Assembly (NCBI RefSeq): GCF_001707755.1
Contig: NZ_MBDL01000011.1
Span: 162,241 to 226,240 of the forward strand
Source of the DNA: Acinetobacter celticus
Lineage (GTDB): Bacteria; Pseudomonadota; Gammaproteobacteria; Pseudomonadales; Moraxellaceae
DNA length: 64,000 nucleotides
Direction of reading: 5' to 3'
The translations under genes and the position numbers were made by a program. Below, one piece after another: positions 51,201 through 60,942 of this stretch (position 1 is its first letter; the number at the start of each line of letters is the position of its first letter). The notes under the pieces are model-generated. The model had not been told where the DNA came from. It saw only the letters and a list, made by a program, of their open reading frames with translations, and did no database searches.

Positions 51201-51902
51201 ATGAATTTTTCAATCAAAAACTGGCCTGAACAAGAACGCCCTCGTGAACGCCTTCTACAACAAGGGGCGCAAAGCTTATCGGATGCAGAGCTTTTAGCCA
51301 TCTTTTTACGCTCAGGTTCACAGCAACATTCCGCCGTTGAATTGGCACGACTACTGATTCAACATTTTGGTCATTTAAATCCTATATTGGATGCGCAATT
51401 AGAAGATTTAAGCCAATTTCATGGTATTGGCCCAACCAAATACGCTCAATTGATGGCAGTCAAAGAATTAGGGCGACGCTATGTCACCCAACATCTAAAA
51501 CAAACGACGTTACAGCTAGACACATCCAAACAACTAATGGATTTCTTAAGATTTGAATTTTTAGCTGAATCTCAGGAAGTCTTTGGCGTTCTTTGTCTGG
51601 ATGCCCATTTAAGAAAAATTAATTTTAAGAAACTCTTCTTTGGTTCAACCAATAGTTGTGAAATCTCCATCAATCAATTGCTTCGCTACGCCATTACACA
51701 ACATGCGACGGCAATTGTGATTGCACATAATCATCCTTTTGGAAAACCTGAACCCTCTCAAGCAGACCTAGACCTGACCCAACAAATTCAACAGGCCTGT
51801 AGCCTGATCGATATCCGTTTAATTGATCATTGTATTATTTCTGCTGAAGGTTGTTTTTCATTTGCTGAGCACCGTTTAATTCATTCAGTTCAATCTACAT
51901 AA
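51201..51902 (+). CDS. radC: RadC/DUF2466 family protein
   Basis: A 233-aa protein. A helix-hairpin-helix N-terminus (ERPRERLLQQGAQSLSDAEL, then FHGIGPTKYAQL) precedes a JAB/MPN+ metalloprotease-like domain with IAHNHPFGKPEPSQAD as the metal motif. It was named for DNA repair, but its true role remains uncertain. Confidence 0.93.
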   Translation: MNFSIKNWPEQERPRERLLQQGAQSLSDAELLAIFLRSGSQQHSAVELARLLIQHFGHLNPILDAQLEDLSQFHGIGPTKYAQLMAVKELGRRYVTQHLKQTTLQLDTSKQLMDFLRFEFLAESQEVFGVLCLDAHLRKINFKKLFFGSTNSCEISINQLLRYAITQHATAIVIAHNHPFGKPEPSQADLDLTQQIQQACSLIDIRLIDHCIISAEGCFSFAEHRLIHSVQST

Positions 51903-51969
51903 AACTTGTATTGACAAAGGGTTAAGGGCATATGAAGATCGAGCACAATTGTAGAAGAATCTTAATCAC

Positions 51970-52881
51970 ATGATTGTGCGTGATCAACCCAATATTTTCA
52001 AAGTGCTCTTTTCATGGCGGGGGACTATTCTTCCCAAAATTTTACCGCCCTTGGGTGTGGTCATGTTGATCTCTGCCATTATTGGGGTTTTATCCTATAT
52101 CGGCTATTTTAAGTTCCCTGAACTGCCCTTTGTTGGGTTCACCGTCATTGGGGTGGTTTTGTCTATTTTTCTGGGCTTTAAAAATAGTGCCTGTTATGAG
52201 CGTTGGTGGGACGCACGTAAATTATGGGGTATTTTAATTGCCAATTCACGGCATTTTGACCGTGACTGCCGGATGCTCAGCCAAGGTCGCCGTGAACGCG
52301 TTATTCAACATGTGATTGTTTTTGCGAATGTCTTACGCGACCGTCTGCGCCATCAAACAGCGAATCCGACTGAATTGGTAAAAACCAGTGGCATGAGCCA
52401 ACAGGCTTTGACACAGCTTTATCAGCAGGCCAATGCGCCACAATACACTTTAAGCCTTATTCAATGGGAACTGATGCAAGCGCTTAAAGATGGTGAAATA
52501 TCCGATATTATTTATACGCAAATGAATGATCACGTGATGGATCTAAGTATGGTACAAACAGGCTGTGACCGCATTGCAACCACACCACTGCCCTTTGCCT
52601 ACTCCGTGCTATTGAACCGTACTGTATATTTTTTCTGTCTCATTTTACCGTTTAGTTTAGGTTCAACTTTAGGTATTTTTACACCCTTGTTGGTTGGCGT
52701 ATTGGCCTATACCTTTTTAGGTCTAGATGCGCTCAGCTCAGAACTTGAAGAACCTTTTGGGACACAAAGTAATGATTTACCACTAGATTCAATGGTACGC
52801 ACCATCGAAATTGAATTACTCGGCACATTAGGTAAGCCGACTCCGCCTCCAATTCAAGCGCAAGATAATAATTTGCTTTAA
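51970..52881 (+). CDS. Bestrophin-like (UPF0187) membrane channel
   Basis: A 303-aa protein. Helices lie near residues 25-65 and 205-245; the signature GFKNSACYERWWDARKLWG and the late EEPFGTQSNDLPLD are typical of bacterial bestrophins. These pentameric channels conduct anions or cations at the inner membrane. Confidence 0.88.
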   Translation: MIVRDQPNIFKVLFSWRGTILPKILPPLGVVMLISAIIGVLSYIGYFKFPELPFVGFTVIGVVLSIFLGFKNSACYERWWDARKLWGILIANSRHFDRDCRMLSQGRRERVIQHVIVFANVLRDRLRHQTANPTELVKTSGMSQQALTQLYQQANAPQYTLSLIQWELMQALKDGEISDIIYTQMNDHVMDLSMVQTGCDRIATTPLPFAYSVLLNRTVYFFCLILPFSLGSTLGIFTPLLVGVLAYTFLGLDALSSELEEPFGTQSNDLPLDSMVRTIEIELLGTLGKPTPPPIQAQDNNLL

Positions 52882-52894
52882 AAAGCCCATCTAA

Positions 52895-52914
52895 CCTCCC
52901 TTTAAAAAGGGAGG
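52895..52914. terminator. Hairpin between bestrophin-like and PHP genes
   Basis: CCTCCCTTT-AA-AAAGGGAGG lies between convergent genes, without a long T run. It is probably a weak terminator. Confidence 0.55.
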
Positions 52915-53001
52915 AGTTTCCTTTCCTAAACAAGCCTCAAAGCACTGCTTGAAAGTGGAGCAAAAGTGCGTGTTAGAAAGAGGTATAACGAATACCAATA
53001 A

Positions 53002-53856
53002 CTAAACAAAACTCTCCCAAATTCCCACCTGTCCGTCTTTAATCCGTGGAATATTACCTAATTTAATCCATGGCATATTGTCACCATGAAAATCACTACC
53101 AACCGATATTTTTAAATTAAATTCTGCAATCATCCGATCAACCATCTGGCGGGTGCCAAGCTGTTCAATGACAGGTGGAAGCTCTATCGCATCACCACCA
53201 AACTGCGCAAAAATTTCAATTAAATAACGCACATTGGTCGCAGATAAATCATACCGTGTCGGATGAGCCAAAACAGCATAACCTCCACTTTCATGAATCA
53301 CACGAATGGTGTCTTCTAGTCCTAAACCATCAAACTTAACATAGGCTTTTTTGCCTTCTTTAATATATTTATCAAAGGCCTGTTGCACACGACTGACATA
53401 GCCTTTTTCCATCAAGCTTCTAGCAATATGGGTACGGGTCACGCGGTCAGGGATATTGTCAACTTTCGCAATAACATCTGCATAAATATCTTCACCAATA
53501 AGCGGGATCAATAAATCGCAAATTTGTTTAGCGCGAATTGCTCGGATTTGTTTTTGTTGCTCTAAAAGCACCAAAAGTGGTGCAGGGTTTTGCATGTTTA
53601 ACGCAACAATATGCACCCCATAAGTCTTATTGGTTGCGGGTCGCGACCATTGACTGGAAATTTCTACACCTGAAATCAGCTGTATGCCTAATTCTTTGGC
53701 AATCTCTTCAGCTTGAATTAAGCCATCCATTGTATCGTGATCAGTTAGCGCAAGGGTATGAATGCCAACTTCATTGGCCGCACGCACTAGCTGTTCTGGA
53801 GACAAAGTTCCATCAGAAATATTACTGTGTGTATGTAAATCTACGCCGTGCATCAC
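53002..53856 (-). CDS. PHP-domain phosphoesterase (YciV/RNase AM-like)
   Basis: A 284-aa PHP protein. Metal-binding motifs are DLHTHSNISDG at the N-terminus, LTDHDTMDG, GVEISSQ, LAHPTRYDL and VGSDFHGDN. E. coli YciV (RnaAM) degrades 3',5'-bisphosphonucleotides and trims rRNA 5' ends; this protein matches it in length and motifs. It is divergent from yciB, part of a yci gene cluster. Confidence 0.9.
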   Translation of the reverse strand: MMHGVDLHTHSNISDGTLSPEQLVRAANEVGIHTLALTDHDTMDGLIQAEEIAKELGIQLISGVEISSQWSRPATNKTYGVHIVALNMQNPAPLLVLLEQQKQIRAIRAKQICDLLIPLIGEDIYADVIAKVDNIPDRVTRTHIARSLMEKGYVSRVQQAFDKYIKEGKKAYVKFDGLGLEDTIRVIHESGGYAVLAHPTRYDLSATNVRYLIEIFAQFGGDAIELPPVIEQLGTRQMVDRMIAEFNLKISVGSDFHGDNMPWIKLGNIPRIKDGQVGIWESFV

Positions 53857-53899
53857 TTATACTATGTCATTTATTTGATCAGATACCAGATACTCTAAC

Positions 53900-54511
53900 A
53901 TGAAAGCACTTTTAGACTTTGTGCCCCTCATTATTTTCTTTTATTTATATAAAACTGTAGACCCAAAAGATACTGAGCACCCACTATTACAATTGATCGG
54001 CTCCGCAGGCGGTATCGATAACAATAATATTCTGGTCGCCACCACGGGCCTGATTATCTCTATGCTGGTGGTTTACGGTGCATTATTTTTTATCCAAAAG
54101 TTTCGTTTAGACAAACAGCAATGGATTGTGTTGTTTATGACCGTCATTTTTGGTGGCATTACCTTAATGCTCAGCGATGATTTTTATATCCGTTTAAAAG
54201 CAGTTTTACTTAATTTAGTCTTTGCGGGTGCTTTTCTGCTCTCGCCTTGGTTCGGTAAAGAACGAAAACCGCTCATTAAACGTTTATTTGGGCCTGTACT
54301 AGATTTAACCGATCGTGGCTGGATCAAACTCAACTATGCTTGGGCTGCCATGTTTGTCGTCATGTCCTGCTTACATATTTTCTTTGCATATCTTTATGCA
54401 GGCGGAAAATATTGGGGTGAATTCACTGCATTTGGTGACATGATTGTGATGTTTTCCTTTATCATTATTCAGTTTATTGTATTGCGCAAATACTTTAAGA
54501 CGTCTGAATAA
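53900..54511 (+). CDS. yciB: Inner-membrane septation protein YciB/IspZ
   Basis: A 203-aa protein with five or six helices. MKALLDFVPLIIFFYLYKT at the start and WIKLNYAWAAMFVVMSCLHI are family hallmarks. It interacts with cell-envelope and division proteins. yciI follows closely, as in E. coli. Confidence 0.94.
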   Translation: MKALLDFVPLIIFFYLYKTVDPKDTEHPLLQLIGSAGGIDNNNILVATTGLIISMLVVYGALFFIQKFRLDKQQWIVLFMTVIFGGITLMLSDDFYIRLKAVLLNLVFAGAFLLSPWFGKERKPLIKRLFGPVLDLTDRGWIKLNYAWAAMFVVMSCLHIFFAYLYAGGKYWGEFTAFGDMIVMFSFIIIQFIVLRKYFKTSE

Positions 54512-54539
54512 AATTTTTGGTAAAAACTCGAGAAATAAC

Positions 54540-54842
54540 ATGCCATTATTCGTTGTAACCTGTACAGATAATGAAGGTACAGTAGAAAAACGCCTTGCCA
54601 TACGTCCTCAACATGTAGCACGTTTACAAAAATTAGATGATGAAGGTCGTTTGGTGGTTGCGGGTGCAATGCCAAAAGACCCAAGTAATCCTCAAGCGGG
54701 TTTTTATGGCAGTACCATTATTGTCGATTTTGACAGCCGTGAAGCTTTAGATGCATGGTTACAAGATGAACCATTCCTTAAAGAAGGTGTTTACAGCCAT
54801 ATTGATGTAAAACCTTTCAACAAAGCGTTTCCAAAAGGATAA
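54540..54842 (+). CDS. yciI: YciI-like protein
   Basis: A 100-aa protein from the ATG at 54540. The family His/Asp pair lies in IRPQHVARL and AMPKDPSN; the C-terminal DEPFLKEGVYSHIDVKPF is typical. It is a dimeric alpha+beta barrel with an uncertain reaction. Confidence 0.92.
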   Translation: MPLFVVTCTDNEGTVEKRLAIRPQHVARLQKLDDEGRLVVAGAMPKDPSNPQAGFYGSTIIVDFDSREALDAWLQDEPFLKEGVYSHIDVKPFNKAFPKG

Positions 54843-54847
54843 GTGAC

Positions 54848-55351
54848 ATGCGCGCCGTTGTTTCCAGCTTTCTGGGCCTATCATTACTTTGTTCTTCCGC
54901 TTGGGCAGTTGAAACTGTTCCAGCTCCCGCTGTAGCCCCTGCTGCGCAAGCAACGACTGCAATACCTCCACCACAAACCCTTCCAGCCAACAAACCAAGA
55001 ATCTTACCTGAAACTGTGTCGGCGAATCCTAATGCCCTTCTTGCAGAAGACAAAACGCTGACCGCTGAACAATTGGTCAAAAATAAAGCGCTGCAAGAAG
55101 CCAAAGTTAAAGCTTTAGTCAAAGACCAACATTCACGTTTGCAACAACTGGAAAAAGCCAATTTAGATGCTTTGGCACACAATCAAGAGTTGCAACTCAA
55201 AAATGACAGTCTCGGTGTACAAGTTCAGGTCTTACAAAGCGAACGCAGTGCACAAATGTTTCTCTATGGCGCGGCTACCATTGCTGTAGGGGTATTTATG
55301 GGCTTTCTTATTGCCAGTTACCTCTATACCAAACGCCGTCGTCAATGGTAA
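54848..55351 (+). CDS. Exported coiled-coil protein with C-terminal membrane anchor
   Basis: A 167-aa protein. The signal peptide spans residues 1-20 (cleavage after AWA). An alanine/proline-rich linker follows, then a coiled coil (residues 75-130) and a membrane helix (138-157) ending in RRRQW. AAGGATAAG precedes the ATG. It is close behind yciI and before mnmC. I do not recognise a family. Confidence 0.75.
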   Translation: MRAVVSSFLGLSLLCSSAWAVETVPAPAVAPAAQATTAIPPPQTLPANKPRILPETVSANPNALLAEDKTLTAEQLVKNKALQEAKVKALVKDQHSRLQQLEKANLDALAHNQELQLKNDSLGVQVQVLQSERSAQMFLYGAATIAVGVFMGFLIASYLYTKRRRQW

Positions 55352-55387
55352 AACGAACTGCTTCAATTTTATGTAAAAGGCTGAGCT

Positions 55388-57286
55388 GTGGTTGATGTAA
55401 TTCGAACTGCTGAACTTGATTGGCAAGTTATTGATGGCATAGAGATTCCTATCTCTAAACAATTTGGTGATAGTTATTTTTCTAAAGACAATGGCTTGCT
55501 CGAAACTCGCCATGTTTTTTTAAACGGTAATGATTTGCCTGAACGGCTGGCTCAACTTCAAAATTTTGAATATTTCAGTGTGGGCGAAACAGGTTTTGGT
55601 ACGGGTCTCAACACCTTAGCCCTTTGGCAACTTTGGCAACAGGTGCGCCCTGACAATCACAGTCGTTTGCATGTGATTTCTGTGGAAAAATTCCCACTGT
55701 CTAAAACCGATTTAATTCGCGCACTAAATGTATGGCCAGAATTGCAACCTTTGGCCCAGAAACTCATTGAGAATTATCCGCTTCCAATCGCAGGTTGTCA
55801 CCGCTTGTCATTTCCTGATGAGCGCTTTTCTTTAGATTTATGGTTAGGCGACGCGCATGACGTATTTCCTATGATGGAAAAAAGTCATAAGGTAAATGCG
55901 TGGTTCTTAGATGGTTTTTCACCTGCGTGTAACCCAGAAATTTGGGAAGAAAATGTTTTAAAGAACCTTGTACAACTCTCAGCGGTCGGCACGACGTTCA
56001 CCTCCTTTAGTGTTGCAGGTGTACTCAAACGTGGTTTAAGACAACATGGCATCACTATTTTTCGTCCACGCGGTTTTATGCATAAACGTGAAATGCTCAA
56101 AGGGATTTGGTTGGAAGAAAAGCCAACTGAACCCTTGATTGCAGATCGTCCGCTACAACAAAAAACAGATATCAAACCGCAGTCCATCTTTCAACAACGT
56201 CAAATTGCAATTATTGGCGTAGGAATCGCAGGTTTAAATTGTGCATGGGCATTGGCTCAACGTGGCCATCAAATCACGCTCTATGACAAAGTAGCACCTC
56301 TTGCAGGGGCATCGGGCAATCCTATGGCTGTCTTAAACCCACAACTTTGTTCCATTCAGCAAAATCCTGAACATTTAATGACCGCAACGTGGCAGTATGC
56401 AAACCAATATTATGCCAAGTTTGAAGCATTTCGAGCGATTCAAATTCATCAAATGGCATTGAAAGACGCAGAAGAAAAACTTTCTTTAGCCGATCAATAT
56501 CCAGACCATGTTCTGTATGCAGAATCTGCATCGGCAATTGGGCTAAAAACCCAGTTTTCTAATCTGAACCTCAGCTATGCTGGTGCTGTATCGCCACATC
56601 AGCTGTGTGATCAAATTTTGCAACATCCGCTGATTCGGTATCAACAAGCCGACATCACTCGCATTCAAAGTACAGACTGCGTTCAACTGTTTAGTACAGA
56701 TCAATTGCAGGGAAAATATCATCACGTCATTATTTGTGCATCCCATAACAGTGGTCAATTTACACCGCAATATCCATCCTTAAAACCAATTCGTGGGCAA
56801 GTGAGTTGGGTCAAAAATGCAGAAAATAGCTTAAGTCCCCAAAAAGCCTATAGCTATGGTGGTTATTGCATGCAACTCGATGCAGAGCATTTAATCCTGG
56901 GTGCATCTTTTCACCCGAATCGGGTAGATGATGAGGTGCTTTTAGAAGACCATGTGCATAACTACCAACTAATCCACAATGTCTTTCCAGAGTATGCGCA
57001 ATCCTTAGCACCACCTGAAACATGGCAAGGGCGTGCATCATTACGCGCACAAAGTCCAGACTACTTCCCTGTGCTAGGAAAACTACAGGATGATCAGGAA
57101 ATTTATACCCTTGCAGGCTTAGGCTCGAAAGGTTTTTTATATGCACCGCTGTGCAGTGAAGTACTGGCATCACAAATTTTGAATGAAGCATGTCCAATTT
57201 CTGCATCATTATTCAAAAAATTGAGTACACAAAGATTTAAAAAGAAAGTGAAACCGAAAAAACCTTATTTTAAGCCGACACTGTAG
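55388..57286 (+). CDS. mnmC: tRNA 5-methylaminomethyl-2-thiouridine biosynthesis protein MnmC
   Basis: A 632-aa bifunctional enzyme with GTG start. The N-terminal methyltransferase (MnmC2) has GETGFGTGLNTLALW and WFLDGFSPACNPEIW. The C-terminal FAD oxidase (MnmC1) has IAIIGVGIAGLNCAWALAQR and the late GLGSKGFLYAPLCSE. It turns cmnm5s2U34 of tRNA into mnm5s2U34. The C-terminus is lysine-rich. Confidence 0.95.
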   Translation: MVDVIRTAELDWQVIDGIEIPISKQFGDSYFSKDNGLLETRHVFLNGNDLPERLAQLQNFEYFSVGETGFGTGLNTLALWQLWQQVRPDNHSRLHVISVEKFPLSKTDLIRALNVWPELQPLAQKLIENYPLPIAGCHRLSFPDERFSLDLWLGDAHDVFPMMEKSHKVNAWFLDGFSPACNPEIWEENVLKNLVQLSAVGTTFTSFSVAGVLKRGLRQHGITIFRPRGFMHKREMLKGIWLEEKPTEPLIADRPLQQKTDIKPQSIFQQRQIAIIGVGIAGLNCAWALAQRGHQITLYDKVAPLAGASGNPMAVLNPQLCSIQQNPEHLMTATWQYANQYYAKFEAFRAIQIHQMALKDAEEKLSLADQYPDHVLYAESASAIGLKTQFSNLNLSYAGAVSPHQLCDQILQHPLIRYQQADITRIQSTDCVQLFSTDQLQGKYHHVIICASHNSGQFTPQYPSLKPIRGQVSWVKNAENSLSPQKAYSYGGYCMQLDAEHLILGASFHPNRVDDEVLLEDHVHNYQLIHNVFPEYAQSLAPPETWQGRASLRAQSPDYFPVLGKLQDDQEIYTLAGLGSKGFLYAPLCSEVLASQILNEACPISASLFKKLSTQRFKKKVKPKKPYFKPTL

Positions 57287-57374
57287 ATGGTTGCACCAAT
57301 CCAAACTTTTTTGATTTTTATTGCAGAATTATTTTAGGTGCTTAATCTTAATGCTTAAATAAATATCATTAATA

Positions 57375-57398
57375 AAAAAGCGCCTTACGGCGCTTTTC
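57375..57398 (-). terminator. Terminator after the rhodanese gene
   Basis: AAAAGCGCC-GTAA-GGCGCTTTTTT read leftward, 11 bp after the rhodanese stop. It probably also ends the mnmC transcript from the other side. Confidence 0.88.
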
Positions 57399-57408
57399 CT
57401 ACTTTAGC

Positions 57409-57723
57409 TTATTTACCTTGCTCTAAAGGTAAACCTGCATCACGAGCAGCACGTGTACCGCCCATCAGAATGACATATTCGCGTGAGCTGTCGAGACCCT
57501 CTAATTTTTCAGCAGCACGCGGTGCTTTACTTCCGCCACCACATAAAATGTAAATGGGTTGATCCGTTGACACCTGAGTTAGGCTGCTTTCTGAAAGATC
57601 ACCGATTGGCTGATTAACAGCACCTTTAACGTGTGCTTCAGAATAAGCATTTGAATCGCGTACATCCCAGATAATCGCATTTTCTGGGAACTCAAATGTT
57701 GTAATTTCTTGCTTACGGATCAT
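57409..57723 (-). CDS. Rhodanese-like protein
   Basis: A 104-aa single rhodanese domain from the ATG at 57723, with GGAG in front. The active loop is CGGGSKA, so the Cys is kept but the usual Arg (CxxxxR) is Lys. IWDVRDSNAYSEAHVKGAVN is the family's N-terminal motif. It is cytoplasmic; the sulfur acceptor is unknown. Confidence 0.88.
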   Translation of the reverse strand: MIRKQEITTFEFPENAIIWDVRDSNAYSEAHVKGAVNQPIGDLSESSLTQVSTDQPIYILCGGGSKAPRAAEKLEGLDSSREYVILMGGTRAARDAGLPLEQGK

Positions 57724-57813
57724 TGTGCACTCCTTTGATATAAACAACACTTGGCAAATGAAGAAAACATCCCTAGCATCTCAGATATTCTTTCCCTTTG
57801 TAAAGGTTAAACT

Positions 57814-58302
57814 ATGCCATCTTTAGATATTGTTTCAGAATTAGAGATTTTTGAAGTAAATCATGCAGTTCAAAACACGCAAAAAGAAATTGCGACACGC
57901 TTTGACTTCCGCGGTCAAGACGTTTCGATTGAACTGAGTGAAAAAAACAAAGAAATTAAAATTTCAGCTGAAAGTGATTTCCAGTGCGAACAAGTTTATA
58001 GCATGCTAGAAGGTCATTTCTTTAAACGTAAAGTTGATATTCAAGCTCTTGATCCACAAAAAATGACTGCTTCGGGTAAAAATATAATTCAAGTCATTAA
58101 ACTCAAAGATGGACTTGACTCAGATACTGCGAAAAAAATTAATAAGGCCATTAAAGAAAGTGGCATCAAGGTGCAATCTTCTATTCAAGGCGATAAAATC
58201 CGAGTTACGGATAAAAAACGCGATACATTGCAACAAATTATGGCGTTCTTAAAAGAACAGCAATTTGGCGTGCCTTTACAATTTAACAACTTTAAAGATT
58301 AA
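57814..58302 (+). CDS. yajQ: YajQ family nucleotide-binding protein
   Basis: A 162-aa protein (E. coli YajQ: 163 aa). Signatures are MPSLDIVSELEIFEVNHAVQ, ATRFDFRGQD and KIRVTDKKRDTLQQIMAFLK. It binds nucleotides, cyclic di-GMP in Xanthomonas, and RNA. It is cytoplasmic. Confidence 0.95.
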   Translation: MPSLDIVSELEIFEVNHAVQNTQKEIATRFDFRGQDVSIELSEKNKEIKISAESDFQCEQVYSMLEGHFFKRKVDIQALDPQKMTASGKNIIQVIKLKDGLDSDTAKKINKAIKESGIKVQSSIQGDKIRVTDKKRDTLQQIMAFLKEQQFGVPLQFNNFKD

Positions 58303-58331
58303 GGCAGGCATCCTGCCAAGCAGAGGAATAC

Positions 58332-58838
58332 ATGGCACAGCGCAATCGCTTATCTAAATTGGTTCAAAGCACCACGAAATTTCCACACGGTATTCGCACT
58401 ACCTTGTGGTCTAAGGCCTTTGGACGCATTGTCCCTATGGTTGGTACTGCAAAGATTCGTTATGAGGCTGTGAGCGCTTCTAGCGTGACCGTTCGGCTAG
58501 CGAATCATAAAGCTATGCAAAACCATATTGGACAAGTCCATGCCTGTGCCATGGCCCTCATTGCGGAAACGGCAACTGGCTTTGTTACCGCCATGAATGT
58601 ACCCGACAGCTCTATTGTTCTCATTAAAAGCTTAAAACTAGACTTTAAACGCCCAACCAAAGGGGCAATCAAAGCGATTGCCACTTTAACGCCAGAGCAA
58701 CAGCAAATGATGCAAAATACCGAAAAAGGTGAAACATTGGTTGCTGTCACCGTTACAGATGAATCAGGTGAAGCACCGATTCAATGTGAAATGCTGTGGG
58801 CTTGGCTATCTAAAGCTCAGTTAAAAACTCGCACGTGA
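58332..58838 (+). CDS. DUF4442/hotdog-fold thioesterase-like protein
   Basis: A 168-aa protein. The middle NHIGQVHACAMALIAETATG and FVTAMNVPDSS fit DUF4442-type hotdog proteins related to PaaI/YiiD thioesterases. GAGGAA precedes the ATG. The substrate is unknown. Confidence 0.78.
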   Translation: MAQRNRLSKLVQSTTKFPHGIRTTLWSKAFGRIVPMVGTAKIRYEAVSASSVTVRLANHKAMQNHIGQVHACAMALIAETATGFVTAMNVPDSSIVLIKSLKLDFKRPTKGAIKAIATLTPEQQQMMQNTEKGETLVAVTVTDESGEAPIQCEMLWAWLSKAQLKTRT

Positions 58839-59174
58839 TCAATGTAAATAAAACTTACCGTTAGGTAAGTTTTATTTTTTAAATACAGCTTCCACACCAA
58901 ATCGTATGGCCTTGTAAATACATTAAGCTTAAGCCCGATGATGAAAAAATAATTATCACATCCTGATTGTTGCTCTCCATCCCCGCTTTTATCTACCTAT
59001 AACTAAAACCCTACCGATAACAACAAAAGCGTAGCACATAGTAAAACATTGAGATATTCAGCCAACTATTCCAGCTAAAATCAAACTCGCAATATCATGT
59101 TTTAAAATTTTAAATTTCTATATAAAAACAAAAGGCCAGTTTAAAACTAGCCCCTTAATTCACACATCAATTGA
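58839..59174. other. 336-bp intergenic region
   Basis: Apart from the terminator at 58850 it is AT-rich, with no frame of useful length, no repeat and no RNA gene visible. Its neighbours are convergent, so no promoter is needed here. Confidence 0.5.
58850..58873 (+). terminator. Terminator after the DUF4442-like gene
   Basis: AAAACTTACC-GTTA-GGTAAGTTTT followed by A and a T run. Confidence 0.88.
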
Positions 59175-59594
59175 TTAAACACTTGTTGCAGCAAATTTCT
59201 CTTTTACTTCATCTGGAATGTAGCGTTTAGCACCTTTCACATCGACGGCAACAAAGGTAAATACGCCTTCAGTAACACGAATTGGATCACGGGAACTGTC
59301 ATGACTGTCCCATACTTCAATTTGCATTTGAATCGAGGTATTACCCACTTTTAAAATTTTGGTATAGCAACTAATCACATCGCCCACTTTTACAGGAACC
59401 AAAAATGTCATTTGGTTAATGGAAATAGTGGCACAACGCCCTTTACTGAAGCGTTCTGCGTGAATAGCTCCTGCTAAGTCCATTTGTGACACAATCCAGC
59501 CACCAAAGACATCACCACTCCAGTTGGTATCTGCCGGCATGGCAATGGTTTGGAGGGAAAGGGTTCCCTCCGGTTTTACATGAGAATCTGACAC
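59175..59594 (-). CDS. YciA-type acyl-CoA thioesterase
   Basis: A 139-aa hotdog thioesterase with GTG start (GGAG in front). TNWSGDVFGGWIVSQMDLAG carries the catalytic Asn/Asp region of YciA. It hydrolyses a range of acyl-CoAs. It forms a leftward unit with the thioredoxin and hydrolase genes upstream. Confidence 0.9.
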   Translation of the reverse strand: MSDSHVKPEGTLSLQTIAMPADTNWSGDVFGGWIVSQMDLAGAIHAERFSKGRCATISINQMTFLVPVKVGDVISCYTKILKVGNTSIQMQIEVWDSHDSSRDPIRVTEGVFTFVAVDVKGAKRYIPDEVKEKFAATSV

Positions 59595-59613
59595 TTTAAC
59601 TCCGAGCCCTTAT

Positions 59614-60045
59614 TTACTTTTGGCTAGTCAATTGTTGATCTAGCCATTGTTGCAACTCACTAGATCGTAGCGCACCACTTACTCTAGCCACTTCAGTGGT
59701 TTTATTCATGAAGACTAGCGTTGGGATACTTCGAACATTAAACGCGCTACTTAGACGCGGGTTTTCTTCGGTATTAATTTTAGCAAAGACCACATTCGGA
59801 TACTGTTTAGCGACTTGTGCAAAATGTGGCGCCATCATTTTACATGGCCCACACCACTCTGCCCATAAATCAATCAAAACAGGTAAATCACTGTGGGTGA
59901 TAAAGCTACTAAAATTTTGTTCATTCAGCTCAATAGGTGCAAGCGGAATTAACGCTTGATGACATTGTCCACAAGTCGGACTTTCTGCCAGTTTTTCTTC
60001 AGGTACGCGATTTTTAGCGTTACAGCTTGGACAAACGACAATCAT
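59614..60045 (-). CDS. trxC: Thioredoxin TrxC (zinc-ribbon type)
   Basis: A 143-aa protein (E. coli TrxC: 139 aa). The N-terminal zinc ribbon has CPSC at residues 5-8 and CGQC near residue 26; the thioredoxin fold has the active site WCGPCK. It reduces cytoplasmic disulfides, with the zinc ribbon tuning redox behaviour. Confidence 0.94.
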   Translation of the reverse strand: MIVVCPSCNAKNRVPEEKLAESPTCGQCHQALIPLAPIELNEQNFSSFITHSDLPVLIDLWAEWCGPCKMMAPHFAQVAKQYPNVVFAKINTEENPRLSSAFNVRSIPTLVFMNKTTEVARVSGALRSSELQQWLDQQLTSQK

Positions 60046-60942
60046 TTAGCCAACTCCAATGTGTTGATTTAAAAATTCTAATTGAACCGACACTGCTTTT
60101 TCAAACCATTTTCCATGATAAATATCAAAATGTTGCATTTCCCATTCATGATATTCAACATAAGGCGCAATATTGGTCGCTGCTTCACGGCTGATTTCTA
60201 AAGGAATTAAACTGTCATTTTTAGATGCAATATATAAAACAGGAACAGCGATACGTCTTAAATTTTGAATTGGACGGTAACGAATGAAGTTAAAAAAGAC
60301 TCTGGCTGGAATCTCACCGCTCCAATAATAATCGGGATGAATAATCGATTGATAACCTTGGTAGGCATCGGCTGTTGGAACAAAACATAACTCATTTTCA
60401 GCCACAATAGGCAATGTTCGAGGCAACATACCAACCTTCGCCCCCATATAATCTTGGCTCGAAACTTTTAAGGCTTTAGACAGCATCTGCAAGGGATACT
60501 GTTTTGCACTTTCAGCACCATCAACAAAGGGATTATGTGCCATCACGGCTTGAATATTTTTATTTTCCGAAGCCATTTCCAATACATAGCCTGCACTTAA
60601 GGAAATCCCCCACAATACAATTTTACGGTTATCAATCGACTTTCGCTGGGCAACATGCATAAGCATGGTATGCCAATCGTCCAACTGAGCTTGTAGGGAA
60701 ACCAACTCTCTTGGTCGTCCCGTACTTCCGCCCCAATAACGATAGTCGAATAAGACCACAGCATAGCCGGCCTGTGCATAACGTTTTGCAAATTGAATCA
60801 ATTTAAACTGACGTAAACACGCTAGGCCATGAGCCATTATAATCACGCCAGGTTTATGTTCTGTTTTGGGTCGATAAAAATCGGCAGCAATCACATCCTG
60901 CCCACTTTTTACATATAGAGGCTCAACCGTATAAGCGTGCAT
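60046..60942 (-). CDS. Alpha/beta hydrolase
   Basis: A 298-aa protein from the ATG at 60942 (GGAG five bases before it); a GTG at 60948 is also possible. The nucleophile elbow is GISLSAG (about residue 112), the oxyanion region MAHGLACLRQF, and the late His in EMQHFDIYHG. It resembles DUF1749/YheT-like or X-Pro dipeptidyl-peptidase-type hydrolases. The substrate is unknown. Its stop adjoins trxC. Confidence 0.85.
   Translation of the reverse strand: MHAYTVEPLYVKSGQDVIAADFYRPKTEHKPGVIIMAHGLACLRQFKLIQFAKRYAQAGYAVVLFDYRYWGGSTGRPRELVSLQAQLDDWHTMLMHVAQRKSIDNRKIVLWGISLSAGYVLEMASENKNIQAVMAHNPFVDGAESAKQYPLQMLSKALKVSSQDYMGAKVGMLPRTLPIVAENELCFVPTADAYQGYQSIIHPDYYWSGEIPARVFFNFIRYRPIQNLRRIAVPVLYIASKNDSLIPLEISREAATNIAPYVEYHEWEMQHFDIYHGKWFEKAVSVQLEFLNQHIGVG

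Noticed and set aside
56811..57209. 132-codon ORF antisense to mnmC
   Set aside because: mnmC is clearly coding here through its FAD domain; the antisense frame is a shadow.
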